64,000 nt of DNA from Vitellaria paradoxa (Eukaryota > Streptophyta > Magnoliopsida > Ericales > Sapotaceae): contig CM034242.1 in NCBI GenBank assembly GCA_019916065.1, positions 45,506,626 to 45,570,625 of the forward strand, given 5' to 3'. Below are positions 1 to 10,919 of this stretch, piece after piece. Both the position numbers and the translations under genes were made by a program. The notes beneath the pieces were generated by a model, which saw nothing but the letters and a program-made list of their open reading frames with translations, was not told where the DNA came from and ran no database searches. The stretch's first letter is position 1. Each line of letters starts with the position of its first letter.

Positions 1-715
1 TATGTATTTATAACTGTGTACCAAACATACCCTCAAAATTAGAATCTCCCTTGGGGATTTTTGAGTAGAAGTCTCTAAAATTCCAAATACTGATCTAGCT
101 AGTATTATATAACTTAAAAACATTAAGGTAAACTTTTTATAATTTGAGGTTAAAAAAATTACATTTATTTTTACAGTAAATGTTCAATAATTAATTATAG
201 AATTCCAACATAATTTAATAAAAAAATGATATATAAGAAGACCCTTCAAACTTTCTAGCAAGTATCACTAATTGAGATCTCACATTTTAACTGAAGACCT
301 CTTTTTTTTTGGGTGGGGGGGGGGGGTTAATTGCCATCTAGAAAGGTGAAAATGTTCAATTCAGTTGGAATAACTAATCGAACAACCCCCCATTACAATC
401 TTTGATTACTAGCTACTTCAAACCTAACACTGGCCCGGTTGTGTGTTTATATATATATATAATAACCTTATACCCAAATTTCAGTATATATGTGTGTGTG
501 TATATATATATATATATGCAGCAGATGTCTGAGTTAATTATTGGACCCCATGGCCTTCCATGGAACATGGAATCTTGTCACCAGCTTTAATATGCCATGG
601 AAAACAAAGTACCAGCATGTCTTCTAGCTTTTCTCTATACTTTTTGCAAATTATTGGTTGTCATTGGACACGCTTTTGGATAAGGATGGATGATGATTAA
701 CTACATTCATATTTA

Positions 716-752
<37 letters not shown>

Positions 753-1813
753 TTCTCTTGTGAACTTGTGTCTTTCATTGATTATGTGCTAACATTATAA
801 ACTTTTGCATTACTCATCGACGTGTCTCAATCTAGCCGAAACGACAAGTAACCGAAAGGGAAAAGGAAGGGTTAATAGCTTAATTACAAGTCAATCATAG
901 TCGGTTTTGTGACTCATCAACTAATCAGTGTGGCAAGCTTGCTTAATTTATATTTATATGTATATTCCGTATATTAAATGAATTAATGTATGTATGTTAC
1001 AATCATTCTAAATAGGCCAACGCGGAGGATTTGACCTTAATTCAAAATCAGAAAATGAAAGCAAGAATCAACCCATAACCAAGCAATTAAGAATTCGCTC
1101 ATTTTTGTTCACACTTGCCTTATTAATTAGCCAGACGATCGCTAAATGAGTAGCTTCCTTCAAAGTGTAATTGAATATATGAGCATTAATAGTTTTCTCC
1201 AAGAGTTAATATCATTTTGAGTTCAAACGGAGCCTTCTAATGTATTTATTCCTAATAAATTGGTTGCCCATTTGATAGCATTTGACGAATCCGATGCAAT
1301 GATCAAATTGATTTCTGCACATTCACGCTCCATTTGGGAATCATAACTTTTGGGTAACTTTATTATTTTGACAATTTTTTTTTTAAATTGATCAAATTAT
1401 GCTTTTATATTTTGGACCTTCTCTTATATATTTATGAGAGACAAGTATGTCAAATGAAAATAAAAAAATAAGGAGTGTAAGTTGGTCTAGCCATGAGACG
1501 AGCTTTTACCGAGCAGCCCGAGGTCAATTCAAAAAAATATTGGCACATAGTCTTAACATGCTCAAATCCACCCACTAAGTATAAGCATAAATTTCAAATG
1601 TTAATTTACCACACCCCCCCCCCCCCCCAAAAAAAAGATGATCATTGGAAAGAATAATGCAATAAAATTTGGAAACTTTTCGTAAATCTGATCATGAAAT
1701 GTTACAACAAATTCAATCCCCACACCATCTCTCAAGTGCAGAAAAATGGCTGAACAAAAGAACAGCAATTTAGTCCTTACTTTTGTTTCACTAAATTTTC
1801 ATTTTATTAGCAA

Positions 1814-1852
<39 letters not shown>

Positions 1853-1918
1853 GGACAACATTGTGACTGGACTCATCAGAAGTTGGAATCAAATTAGAAA
1901 GGGACTGAAACTCACACA
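1..1918. other. Intergenic region with microsatellites
   Basis: No gene is supported here. The DNA is AT-rich and contains simple repeats: a poly-T/poly-G run at about 301-327, alternating TA/TG at about 447-517, a (TTA)n tract at 716-751, a poly-C run at about 1612-1629 and a (CT)n tract at 1815-1849. The last few hundred bases lie downstream of the minus-strand VPS62-like gene and should include its 3' UTR, but I cannot place the polyadenylation site. Confidence 0.6.
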
Positions 1919-4900
1919 CTAGGATGATGTTTCATCCCCAATCCAGTTGTCCTTCTCCTTTGGTCCTGTTGGTCCTTCCTCCCCATAAATCTCTGTCGGA
2001 AACAATTCAAAGAGAGTCTCTGCCGAAAATCGAATAAACAAAGGCAAGTGCTTGATTATCTTCTCCAGCTCTGACCGCGCATCGTACACGATGGTCGGAC
2101 CCCATTCTCTCATGTATTGTAACCAGTGAGGCTCCGTTACAGCTCCATCTCCAAGATACTCAGCTGCAATTATCTCATACCTCTTGCTCGAATCCACAAA
2201 ACATTCGCTCTGAGCAGCATCGTTCCTCACTCCTATCCCGAGCTTGGACGGCCCCTGAATGTAGCACCCGGGATGTGGAAAGCTCGCGTGGCCGCTTTTC
2301 GATGAATAAACGATCGGCTTATTACCCTCGATGAACTCCAAGTCACAAGCATCTAACCATTCTCCGCCGCTGTGCTGCGAAAAGTACATGCTCCAGAGCT
2401 CTCCTGTAAAGTTGCTTACTCGGAGGGTGAAGTGTTCCCAATCGCTCACATGTTCGCCTATTTTGCCCAGTTCAATATTCATCACGCTAGCTTTGATGGT
2501 GGCCGGTCCATTGAAGGGGCAAAAGACCCACATGACAATATCCGTGAAAGTTCCTCCTAAAGCCGGTTTTACATGAACATAAAGCTCAGCACTTTCAATG
2601 TCACCATTCTTGAGATAATCTCTCGCATCATCTTCCTCTGGCAAGTCTATCCAATACTCACCATCGTTTGCTCCGCCGCCAGGCAAGTTCAAGCCCCTGG
2701 AATCAATGTGCTTTCCCTTGTCCTTGCCCTTTCGGTACAAAAGTGCCCCATTCTTGAAAAACCATGGCACTGACGAGGGCAAATACACCTCAGCCGGATG
2801 AAAGAAAACGGTGGGTCCGAAATGCCTGATAAGCGCATGGATCTGATCTAGAGTCGGCATTGCATGTAGAGAAGAATCGAGATTCTTTAAGCATGCAATG
2901 TCTAGCTCATCTCCAGAACTGTTGCTGGCGGTGCAAAAGAATGTCCCCACAGAAACACCTTTAGTTAACATCCCCCGTTTGCTCGGCCTCATGTTCAAAA
3001 CCTTGAGCAAGTACTTCGAAATACTTGAATCTGTCTCGAGTATCATCTCGCAGGTTTCACAAGCCTCTGTAAGATCAGTTCTGACGCACCTAACTTCTTC
3101 AAGGTCAGGCTCGTATGGCTTGTCGGTGACCACAAAACCCATCGGTCTATAACCTGAAGGCGGTTTTGGCAGCCAAATGTATCCACATCCATTGGGATGG
3201 GAATCTGTACCCCAAATTAGTTTGTATCCAAGAGGCTTCCTAAGAGCCAGAGAGAGTGACTTTGAGTTATAAGTAGAACTAATTTTTTCCCCAGTAGTAG
3301 CAATCTCTCTGGCTACAAGAAGGTAGCCTCTCAATGGCCGATCATTGGATTGACAGTAGTGACCGAGACAGAAAAATCCGCTTGGGATTTCCACAGGTCT
3401 ATAAAATGTGACACCTTTTTCTTTTCCACGCAAATTGGTGCAGTTCCATATACTCTCAAACTTGGTGATTTTAACAACTTGAATTTCACCCAGGCCAATA
3501 TTTCCTGTAGCAAAACCTTGACCTGAAAAGGTGACATTTCATCAATTGACAATATACAAGGAGAACTACAATAACATATGATGTTTAAGAAGAGAGATAA
3601 TATTGTAAAGGGCACAACTATATTTATGGAATTTTAGGTCCAAACTAGTTTAACTCTTTATTGAAATAAACTTACCTACCAAAAGAGAAAGGAGAACTTA
3701 GTTAAACTTTGATGATTCACTTATATAACCTTCGATTAAGATATTGAAAATTGCTAATTGATGAAATGTTGATATGTTTATTAGCACATTAATTTTCCAC
3801 CTAACCACCTAAAATTGGCAACATACAGTGGCAATCGAAATAGTGCATAAAGAATTGTCACTTCTAATCCACTACTCCCTCAGCAGTCGGCGCTTCAAAG
3901 CCTTATATCTCAACTAGATTGCACGGTTGCCGGTTGCCTGTGTTTGACATATAAGTAGGAAAAGCAACACAAATCTCTCAGTTCTAGGCCATAAATTTCA
4001 ATCAATCTGAATACTTAGACAGAATGATGAGCAACAGAATCAAAAACAAATCTCAATCTTTGTAAAATGTGTTTAAGGGGGCAACAAGCATCATAACATT
4101 ACATATATATATATATTTTTTTATCTTTGAAAATTTTACCGCTTGTGCAAAAATGTGGCCATTACCGTTTCGTAATAGTTTCGAGCCCCTCCGATCCTGT
4201 TACACCTTTTGTTATATGTCCTTACACCCCGCGTTTACGTCATCGCAGCTGTTACCATTTTTGAAAACCATGATTCAAAGCCATTCAACAACGCATGTTC
4301 AAGAAACCTGCGGCCGTTACTGTTACATAATGGTTTCAGGCCATCTGATCTCATTACACGTTGTTACATCCCGCATTTGCGTTATAGCGACCATTACCAA
4401 TTTTTTAAAACCATGACGCAAAGCCATTTCAACAATGTAATATTAAGAAAGCTTGACAGAGTTCATGAAGGATTCGAACAAATTTTGTGTGTTAAACTAA
4501 GCACCATCAGTGTCCAATACCAAACAATGAATCCTAGAATAAAATTCTACCCTGATTTAATTTACAGGTATGTGTCATTTAAAGAAGCTATTTGTCAAAA
4601 AAGAATGAAAATTTCCTATAACAAAGTGGCAAAACAGAGAGAAGGAACAGTAGAAAAAATAAATCAGAGCGTAATTCCTAAGCCAAAGATCAATATTCTG
4701 ATCCATATATGATAGACCATATCAGAATTTGCAAAGAAGACCTATCCGCGTATTAAAGAACTACGCTTTTTTTGCTCAAAAGCACAACAAAAAAACTTGT
4801 AATTAATAAGCAGAGACAGAGAACGGCAGAGGTAATATGCAATTCGTGGTATAATTAGCCATAGAAAAAATTTGGAAGAGAGAAAAAAATATGTATATAT

Positions 4901-5030
4901 GATGACAGCAAAAGGGCATACCTTGAGGCCACTGTGGAAGGGGTGAAGGCAGAGAAAAGGGCAGTGGTTCCAACGGATAGTATTCTTCTTCCCCGACTTT
5001 GTTCCACCAAAAACACTCACACCCAAACAT
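1919..5030 (-). CDS. VPS62/DUF946 family protein (two exons)
   Basis: Two exons on the minus strand: 5030-4922 (starts MFGCECFWW) and 3522-1919. They join as CAAG|GTATG at the donor and TTTTCAG|GTC at the acceptor, in phase 1, giving 570 codons plus a stop. Exon 1 ends with SLPSPLPQWPQG and exon 2 resumes QGFATGNIGLGEIQVVK, the conserved N-terminus of plant vacuolar protein sorting-associated protein 62 (DUF946) proteins. Later landmarks are the glycine-rich GYLLVAREIA region, the W-G-T-D start of the next block, a long beta-rich middle and the FFHPAEVYLPSSVPWFFKNG segment. The family is named after yeast Vps62, but its molecular function in plants is poorly defined. I see no signal peptide or membrane span. 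The start was chosen because the upstream in-frame extension is not conserved-looking and MFGC is the usual family start. Length fits the family (about 550-600 aa) and the gene looks intact. Confidence 0.93.
4150..4437. repeat. Imperfect tandem duplication, about 150-bp unit, in an intron
   Basis: Two adjacent copies inside the 1.4-kb intron of the VPS62-like gene. Copy 1 starts near 4159 (CCATTACCGTTTCG) and copy 2 near 4314 (CCGTTACTGTTACA). Both continue with GTTTC-GGCC-like, GTTACA, CCCGC-TTT-CGT, AAAACCATGA and CAAAGCCATT blocks in the same order, 144-155 bp apart. Origin unknown; it may be a MITE-derived repeat. It is noncoding. Confidence 0.6.
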
Positions 5031-5345
5031 TTTGGTTTCACTAAGCTCAAAATCCCAAAATCTTCTCAAGGTTTTTGACTCTCTCTCTCTCTCGGGTGGA
5101 GTTAGTTTTTACCCCTCTCTCTCTCTAGTCTCTCCCATCCAAATTGAGTCGAATGTGAATCAATTAGCGAGAAACCTAAGCTATAGAAAGACAGGGAGAG
5201 AAGAGAGAGACCCTCTCTCTGTCTTGAGAGGTAAAGAGGAAAGATTGAGTGAGACTGAAGGAAGCAGAGAGAGACAGAGTGAGGGCTCTTTCCTAGCAAA
5301 GAGAAGGTCATCGTCGTTCTTATTAGGAGTTGGAGTTTTTCCATT
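5031..5345 (-). promoter_or_regulatory. Probable 5' leader and proximal promoter of the VPS62-like gene
   Basis: The sequence upstream of the minus-strand start codon is rich in GA on the coding strand: CT tracts on the plus strand at about 5080-5097 and 5117-5133, and further GAGAG stretches up to 5280. Such GA/CT-rich leaders are common just upstream of plant start codons. No clear TATA box could be assigned, so the transcription start is unknown. Confidence 0.4.
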
Positions 5346-6661
5346 TATTTCTGTTTTTTATTTTTTTATACTTTTTTTAGGGGGGTTTATTTTTTATTTT
5401 AATTAATTACACTAATATAATCCGTACTTTTCAGGAGGAAAAATTATTTTTTAAAAATAAACTATTATTATTTTCAATGATAATTAAAGTTACAAGATAA
5501 AAATAATTACTTCAATGTTTGTTATATTTTCTTTTTTTTTTTTAATTTTATTGATTTTAACTTCATTTTACCTTTTAACTGCTAAGAAGATTGGGATTAC
5601 TGGTTCAATTTTTTATTAAAATTTATCTAATAAATTAGATTTAATTATTATTAGAATAAGGATAAAAGCTTATCGACAAAATCTTATGTATCATTACTAA
5701 GGTTGTACTTGTTTGAAGGATTTTTTTTGGGAGGTAAGTTTGCAACACTTTATAAATTCATTTCATTCAAATCCATTTCAAAGAAAGGGTTTACAAGGAG
5801 AGGGATGGTTTCGAATCTAGATTCATATTAGATTTGCCGAATTTGATATAATATTATTGAAATGAATTTTGATCGAATTCAGGTCAAATTTAATCTATTA
5901 ACAAACCTAAATACAACGCTACTTAAATATGACACATGTATGCTATAAGATTCTTTTTACGTAAAAGTATATTAAGTGTCATATCTTCCATCTAACAATT
6001 TATCAGTATGTAGGGAAATAATGTTATATTCCTTATTTACAAGATTATTTTCCTTCAAAAATCAAAAGTTTAGAATTATTTTTTATTATGTCGTATCTTT
6101 TATCTCATTTCATATCTTACTAAGGAAATAAAAAAAAATCTTGCATACAAATTAATTTCATATTATTATAATTTCGTATATTATATATGTTATTACTTAT
6201 TCTTTAAATTCTATTAAAAAATTAAACATGGCCTAGCTAATGATTACAAGGAATACCGTAATTAATTCAAATATACAAAAATAATAATAAATAAATAAAT
6301 AAACCGATTGATTAGTGAGTTTGGCATAAATATCAAACTTAAAACTGTGATAATAATAAATTAAGTTGCCTTGGGATCTCCAAAAAGGAGCCCAAAAAAA
6401 AAACTTCAAAAGTTGACATAAATTGTGCAATTTGGTATTTGAAGTGTTAAAAATTTTTTATCCATTCGCTTGTTTTTATTAAAATAACTCCCTATAAATT
6501 TATTAAGAAATATAAATAATCGAACAAAAAATAAAATACTAAAATTCAAAAAAAAGGGGTACGTGCCCTCCTCCATTCGCTTGTTTTTCGTTTCTCTTTT
6601 AACCAAACAAAGCGCTATTGCTCTGGGCCCATTTAGGTAAAAAATTAATAACTAAAAAAAA
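5346..6661. other. AT-rich intergenic region
   Basis: More than a kilobase of very AT-rich sequence with no gene-like open frame, consisting of poly-T/poly-A runs and short (AAATA)n-like tracts near 6283-6303. I see nothing else I can support. Confidence 0.6.
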
Positions 6662-6872
6662 GGTAAATTACACCTAGACCCTACACATTTGTGTAATTAC
6701 ACATGAACCCTTTTAACATTTCAAATTTACAAATACCTTTCTTATTTTGAAATATTTATATTTCAGACTCCTTCCCTACTATCCCACGACGCCGTTAATT
6801 TTGGGATAAAAAATCGAATATACCCTTTATATTAGAAGAAGGGTATTCAAAATAAAGGGGATGTAATTTACC
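6662..6872. mobile_element. Short inverted-repeat element (MITE-like)
   Basis: The segment opens with GGTAAATTACACCTAGACC and closes with GGATGTAATTTACC, so its ends are inverted repeats over at least 13 bases (GGTAAATTACA-CC). Its left half (TGTGTAATTACACATGAACCC, then an ACATTTCAAAT block and TTATTTTGAAATAT) matches, in reverse orientation, the repeat at 16836-17026. This looks like a dispersed noncoding MITE family. Target duplication not resolved. Confidence 0.55.
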
Positions 6873-7032
6873 TATATATATATATATATATATCATTTTA
6901 CTGAAAATAAAAGGACTCCTTTCAGCGTCGGATTTTCAGCTTGAAAATTCCTCCACCTCGGTTGCATACCAACTTCCAAGATCCTTGGTGCTTTTGGACT
7001 AGCTAATAGTCCCTCACGGTGGTTAACAAGGA

Positions 7033-7584
7033 TTGCCACCGCTGTCTTCGAACAATTCCGGCGAGGAAACGTTTTCCGTTTCACTTCCCGGCCATCCTTT
7101 GGCAGGGTTAAACGATGTTCCGGCCCCTGCTACTACCTCCAGCCTTTCCATGGTGAATCCCAAGCTTATACAATTTGCTAGTAAGGAGATGAAAACCCTT
7201 GCTGTTCTTCCCGTTCATGGTGTTTCCGGCCAAACCATGGCTTTATCCCAAGACCAGATGCTGTTCGGCCAAAAAAGATTTAACCCAAATCATTTTACTG
7301 ATGCCTTGGCTGGACTCCAAGCACAAATAGCTTCAATCTCCGCCGCCATTCATTCCCTAACAGCCCAATCGGTTGTTCGTGGTCAATCCGCGGCTTTGCA
7401 CAATGGTTTCAATGGATTTTCCGGCATGACGGCTGGCGAGTTTCAATCTCTAAGCACTTCTTTAATGAAAGCAGAATCGAACTCGGCTAGGCTCTTTATC
7501 CTCCTCGTCCCCAGAATCGAACTCAGCCAAGCTCAATTTCCGCAATCTCCTCCACCAAGCAATGGAAAGGCTTTTCGAAGTTAA
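7033..7584 (+). other. Unclassified open frame, possible gene or gag fragment
   Basis: An uninterrupted frame of about 180 codons with protein-like composition rather than AT-rich noise. It includes MVNPKLIQFASKEMKTLAV, RFNPNHFTDALAGLQAQIAS and ISAAIHSLTAQS, an amphipathic, possibly helical stretch. The frame opens at TTG; the first ATG is at 7150 (MVNPKL). I do not recognise a family. It lies directly upstream of a short-chain dehydrogenase fragment in a region of rearranged DNA, so it is more likely a captured or retroelement-derived fragment than a functional gene. A short internal duplication (AGAATCGAACTC at about 7475 and 7513) precedes its end. Confidence 0.3.
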
Positions 7585-7626
7585 ACCAGGGCCTGAAAAA
7601 TCATGGGCAGCGTCTGAAAAATCCTG

Positions 7627-7750
7627 GCCGCGTAGTGGCGATTACAGTAGGGGCTGATGTTTCAGACCCAGATCGGATCAAGATAATACTCGATCGAGCC
7701 GAGGAAGAATTTGGTTGCCCACCTCACATCCTGGTTAAAGGCATTGTTTT
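7627..7750 (+). pseudogene. Short-chain dehydrogenase (SDR) fragment, left arm copy
   Basis: The plus-strand frame reads GRVVAITVGADVSDPDRIK, then ILDRAEEEFGCPPHILVKG, and then loses similarity. This matches the beta-D/alpha-D part of classical SDR enzymes (VxxxADVSDPxxV...LFDxAEExFGxPHILVN), as in plant NADPH-dependent aldehyde reductase-like proteins. Only about 40 codons are present. There is no cofactor glycine motif and no YxxxK catalytic motif, so it cannot be an enzyme. The same fragment is present in inverted orientation at 9290-9416. Confidence 0.7.
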
Positions 7751-9416
7751 GCTCTTTGCAGTGACATATGGGACTCCAAATGTGAATCCTTCTGGCATAT
7801 TTTGAAAAAAATAAAATTACAATTTTACACTCACTTTAATTTCAACATTTCCTCACAATTTAACTTTGTTTCTCATTACAAAATATAAATATATTTATTA
7901 AACTTAAAATTTATTAAAATAATTTATATATTAAACTTAGAATTTACAAAATATATACATGCTGTACAGAAAGTTTTCTAATATGATTTTTTTTTATATA
8001 CTTTAAACCTAACAATATTAATATTTTTAAAACCTATTTTTGAATATTAATTCCAAGTTTAATAAATTCTTTTATCGGTACTTTAATTTAAAAAATTTAT
8101 ATTACATTAGAGTAAACTTACTTGCACCTTACAAATAGTTTTCCAATAATTCATTTTACTTTTTTTATTAAGTAAAATTACAAAATTATCATTTTTTTTA
8201 CTAACTAGTTTTACATTTAATTTGAAATGAAATAACTACCATTCATAAAGAAAATATTTATAAATTTGAAAAAAAATTCGTAGGCCTACAAGAGAATAAA
8301 AAATTATTTTTAAAAATTAAAATAATTTATATTTATATTTATAACAATCATATAAAAATAAAATTTATTTTATTTTATTTCATAATTTAATCAAATAAAA
8401 ATTATTTTCTTTAAAAATAATGTAATGGAATAAAATATAAATGTGGTAAATATGAATTATTTTATTATTGAAATATTAATTACTATTGAAATATCAATTT
8501 GTTAGTTTACTATTAACATATTAAATGACTTAATAATGATGACAAGAGTTAAAATGATAAAAGTTTCTAAACAAATGAATGAAAGAAAATAATTTTTTAT
8601 TTGATTAAATTATGCAATAAAATAAATAAAAATTATTTTTATATGATTGTTATAAATATATATAAATTATTTTAATTTTTAAAAATAATTTTTTCTATTC
8701 TCTTGTTGGCCTAAGGATTTTTTTTCAAATTTGTAAATATTTTCTCTATAAATGGCAATTATTTCATTTCAAAATAAATATAAAACTAGTTAGTAAGTAA
8801 TAAAATTATAGTTTTACAATTTTACTTAATAAAAAAGTAAAATGGAGTATAAGAGACTTTTAATAGGTTTACCCTTATGTACTATGAATTTTTTAAATTA
8901 AAGAACCGATAAAAGAATATATTAAACTTAGAATTAATATTCAAGATAGCTTTAAAAAATATTAATGTTGTTAGGTTTGAAATATATAAAAAAAAAAATT
9001 CTTATTAGAAAACTTTTTGTACAGCACATATATATTTTGTGAATTCCAAGTTTAATATACATATTCTTTTAAATTCCAAGTTTAATAAATATATTTATAT
9101 TCCGTGATGAGAAACAAAGTTTTTTTTTTTTTCTTTGGTAATTGAGAAACAAAGTTAAATTGTGAGGAAATATGAAAATTAAAGTGAGTGTAAAATTGTA
9201 ATTTTATTTTTTCCAAAAAAAATGCCATACGGATTCACATTTGGAGTCCCATATATGTACACACACGTATACATTTGTCACTACACAAAGAGCAAAACAA
9301 TGCCTTTGGCCAGTGTATGAGGTGGGCACCCAAATTCTTTCTCGGCCGGATCGAATATCATCTTGACCCGATCCGAATTCGAAACATCAGCCCCTACTGC
9401 AATCGCCACTACGCGA
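7627..9416. repeat. Large imperfect inverted repeat (about 0.8-kb arms) ending in SDR fragments
   Basis: The left arm (about 7627-8420) and the right arm (about 8580-9416) are reverse complements with mismatches and small indels, around a roughly 160-bp AT-rich spacer. Matching landmarks, outside to inside: CGCGTAGTGGCGATT, TTGTTTTGCTCTTTG, TATGGGACTCCAAATGTGAATCC, AAAGTTAAATTGTGAGGAAA, CTGTACA-GAAAGTTTTCTAA, CCGATAAAAGAAT and CTACAAGAGAATA-type blocks. The right arm carries an extra 20-odd bases near 9256-9280. The outer ends are dehydrogenase coding sequence and the rest is AT-rich DNA. It could be a foldback-type element that captured a gene piece, or an inverted duplication of a degenerate gene. 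The transcript would fold into a long hairpin. Confidence 0.75.
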
Positions 9417-9621
9417 TCAGTGGAGGAGTTGAGTTCAGACGCCAGGAGGTTGGCTTGGCTGGAGTTAGAAACATAATTGATGACGATTTCAGCACCAAGG
9501 GATCGGAGATGGAGCGAAATGGCACTGCCAATGCCCCGAGAGCTGTCGGTTGGATTTCCACCCGACTCTCCAGTGGAAGAGACTGAGATGGGTGTTCTTG
9601 GCTAGTTTGCGCAGCAGCCAT
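9290..9621 (-). pseudogene. Short-chain dehydrogenase pseudogene, 5' part, frameshifted
   Basis: From the ATG at 9621 the minus strand reads MAAAQTSQEHPSQSLPLESR, a typical plant SDR start. A 1-bp loss within the expected VAIVTG segment (near 9545) shifts the frame. In the next frame SSRGIGSAISLHLRSLGAEI and INYVSNSSQANLLASELNSS follow, then ADVSNSDRVK and FGCPPH, before homology ends near 9290. The SSRGIG piece is the rest of the Rossmann cofactor motif TGxxxGIG; the preceding TG is destroyed. The catalytic Tyr-Lys region is absent. This is the 5' third of an NADPH-dependent aldehyde reductase-like gene, dead by frameshift and truncation. It forms the outer part of the inverted repeat. Confidence 0.8.
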
Positions 9622-9759
9622 GATGGAGTCGAGATTTGAAGACATGTTTTGGTTTTGGTTTTCTGATCTCAAGTTTAGGAGGGATCCAATGCCCTCGCCG
9701 GTGGTAGATGTGGTCTGTAAATAGGCAGTGAGCTTGTCAATGCTTATGAAGACTGAAGC

Positions 9760-10058
9760 TGATGGAGCATAGAGTAGGCTTAGACGAGATAGGCGGCCCA
9801 AGTCCAATAATGACTTTTATTATTATTAGTTTCTTTATTTATTCATATTTTTTTGAAATATTAATTAGTTTATTTATTTAATTGTATTTATTTTGGATTT
9901 ACCTATTAGGATTAGGGTTTTTATTGGTGCTTATAAATAACACCTTACGTTATTCTTTTAGACAGACTTGATGATATTGAAACCCTAATAATTTTTCTTT
10001 CGGCCTTTCTTCTTCGTTTTTCTTTAGTTTCTTGTTCCTTCGTAGTCGAGCTACGTCA
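9760..10058 (+). repeat. 5' LTR of the chromovirus
   Basis: Begins TGATGGAGCATAG and ends GAGCTACGTCA. It contains a TATA-like GCTTATAAATAACACC around 9930-9945, probably the U3 promoter. It is about 93% identical to the 3' LTR by hand alignment. Confidence 0.93.
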
Positions 10059-10919
10059 ATTTGGTATCAAAGTCGAAAGATCCTACAGTTCTAAATATCC
10101 GTTAGAAACCCACTCTTTCACAAAAACCCTAATTTTCATTATTGTGCTCATCCAAATAACCTAAGCTATCGTACACCGTTATTGCAACAGATTCAGTGTC
10201 AGATCTTAAATAGCAATCGCCGCAGTAGTTACCGCAGCCACCGCCGCCATCGCTTTACGCACCTTCAAACCTTTCGAGTACGTTTTCGTGCATTTTACTA
10301 ATATTTAATTTCGGCGAACACCACTATTGGCATCACCTGCCTCCAGTGAACTCACCGGTGACTTCGCCGACCTCCGACGAAACTCCGGCGACCTCCGACG
10401 AAGCTCCGGTGACCTCTGACGAAGCTTCGGCAACCTTCGACAAAACCCCAACGAATTTTCGAAGAACCTTCGGCAACCCTAAAACAGTTTGTGCTTCGCA
10501 ACGTGCATTGATTCGACACCGAGACGCAGCAATTGGTAGCAGACGGATTTAGGTATTTGACAACACCCCATCGCAAAAAAAAAATAAATAAATAAATAAA
10601 CACCTTGTTTGGTTCTCTTGCAACAATACTAAGGTATTGTAGGCATCTCAAAGGTTCTTCAACGAGGTAAATTTTCTTTTACTTTGAAAACTCGATTAAT
10701 ATTTATGATATTTAGGTAAATTTTGTTTGAGTTTTTTTAGATTCCAGTTCACTTGATAAGCATAAAGAATATTAAAAAAAATTGTTTTAATTAATTCTTT
10801 TGTGATTCGTGCAAATTGTGGCATATAATCGCATTAAAAATTTGTTGGTTTGTGTTTGTTGCATTAGCATATAATTTATAAATTTCTTTACCTAGCGAAA
10901 TTTTAGTTTTTATCTCAGC
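10059..10919 (+). other. Untranslated leader of the chromovirus with short tandem repeats
   Basis: This segment lies between the 5' LTR and the gag start and begins with the primer binding site. At about 10363-10440 a GACCTCCGACGAA-type unit of roughly 18-24 bp is repeated several times (a frame through it would read TSDETPATSDEAPVTSDEA). The remainder is AT-rich. No conserved coding sequence was recognised; it probably carries packaging and leader functions of the element. Confidence 0.6.

Noticed and set aside
2331..3152. Several plus-strand open frames opposite the VPS62-like gene
   Set aside because: They are antisense shadows of the conserved minus-strand coding exon and show no domain of their own.
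4209..4712. A 167-codon plus-strand open frame in the VPS62-like intron
   Set aside because: It covers an imperfect tandem repeat, has no recognisable domain and lies antisense to an intron with good splice sites.
9275..9586. Plus-strand open frame of 103 codons over the SDR pseudogene
   Set aside because: The homology to short-chain dehydrogenases is on the minus strand; this frame is its complement.
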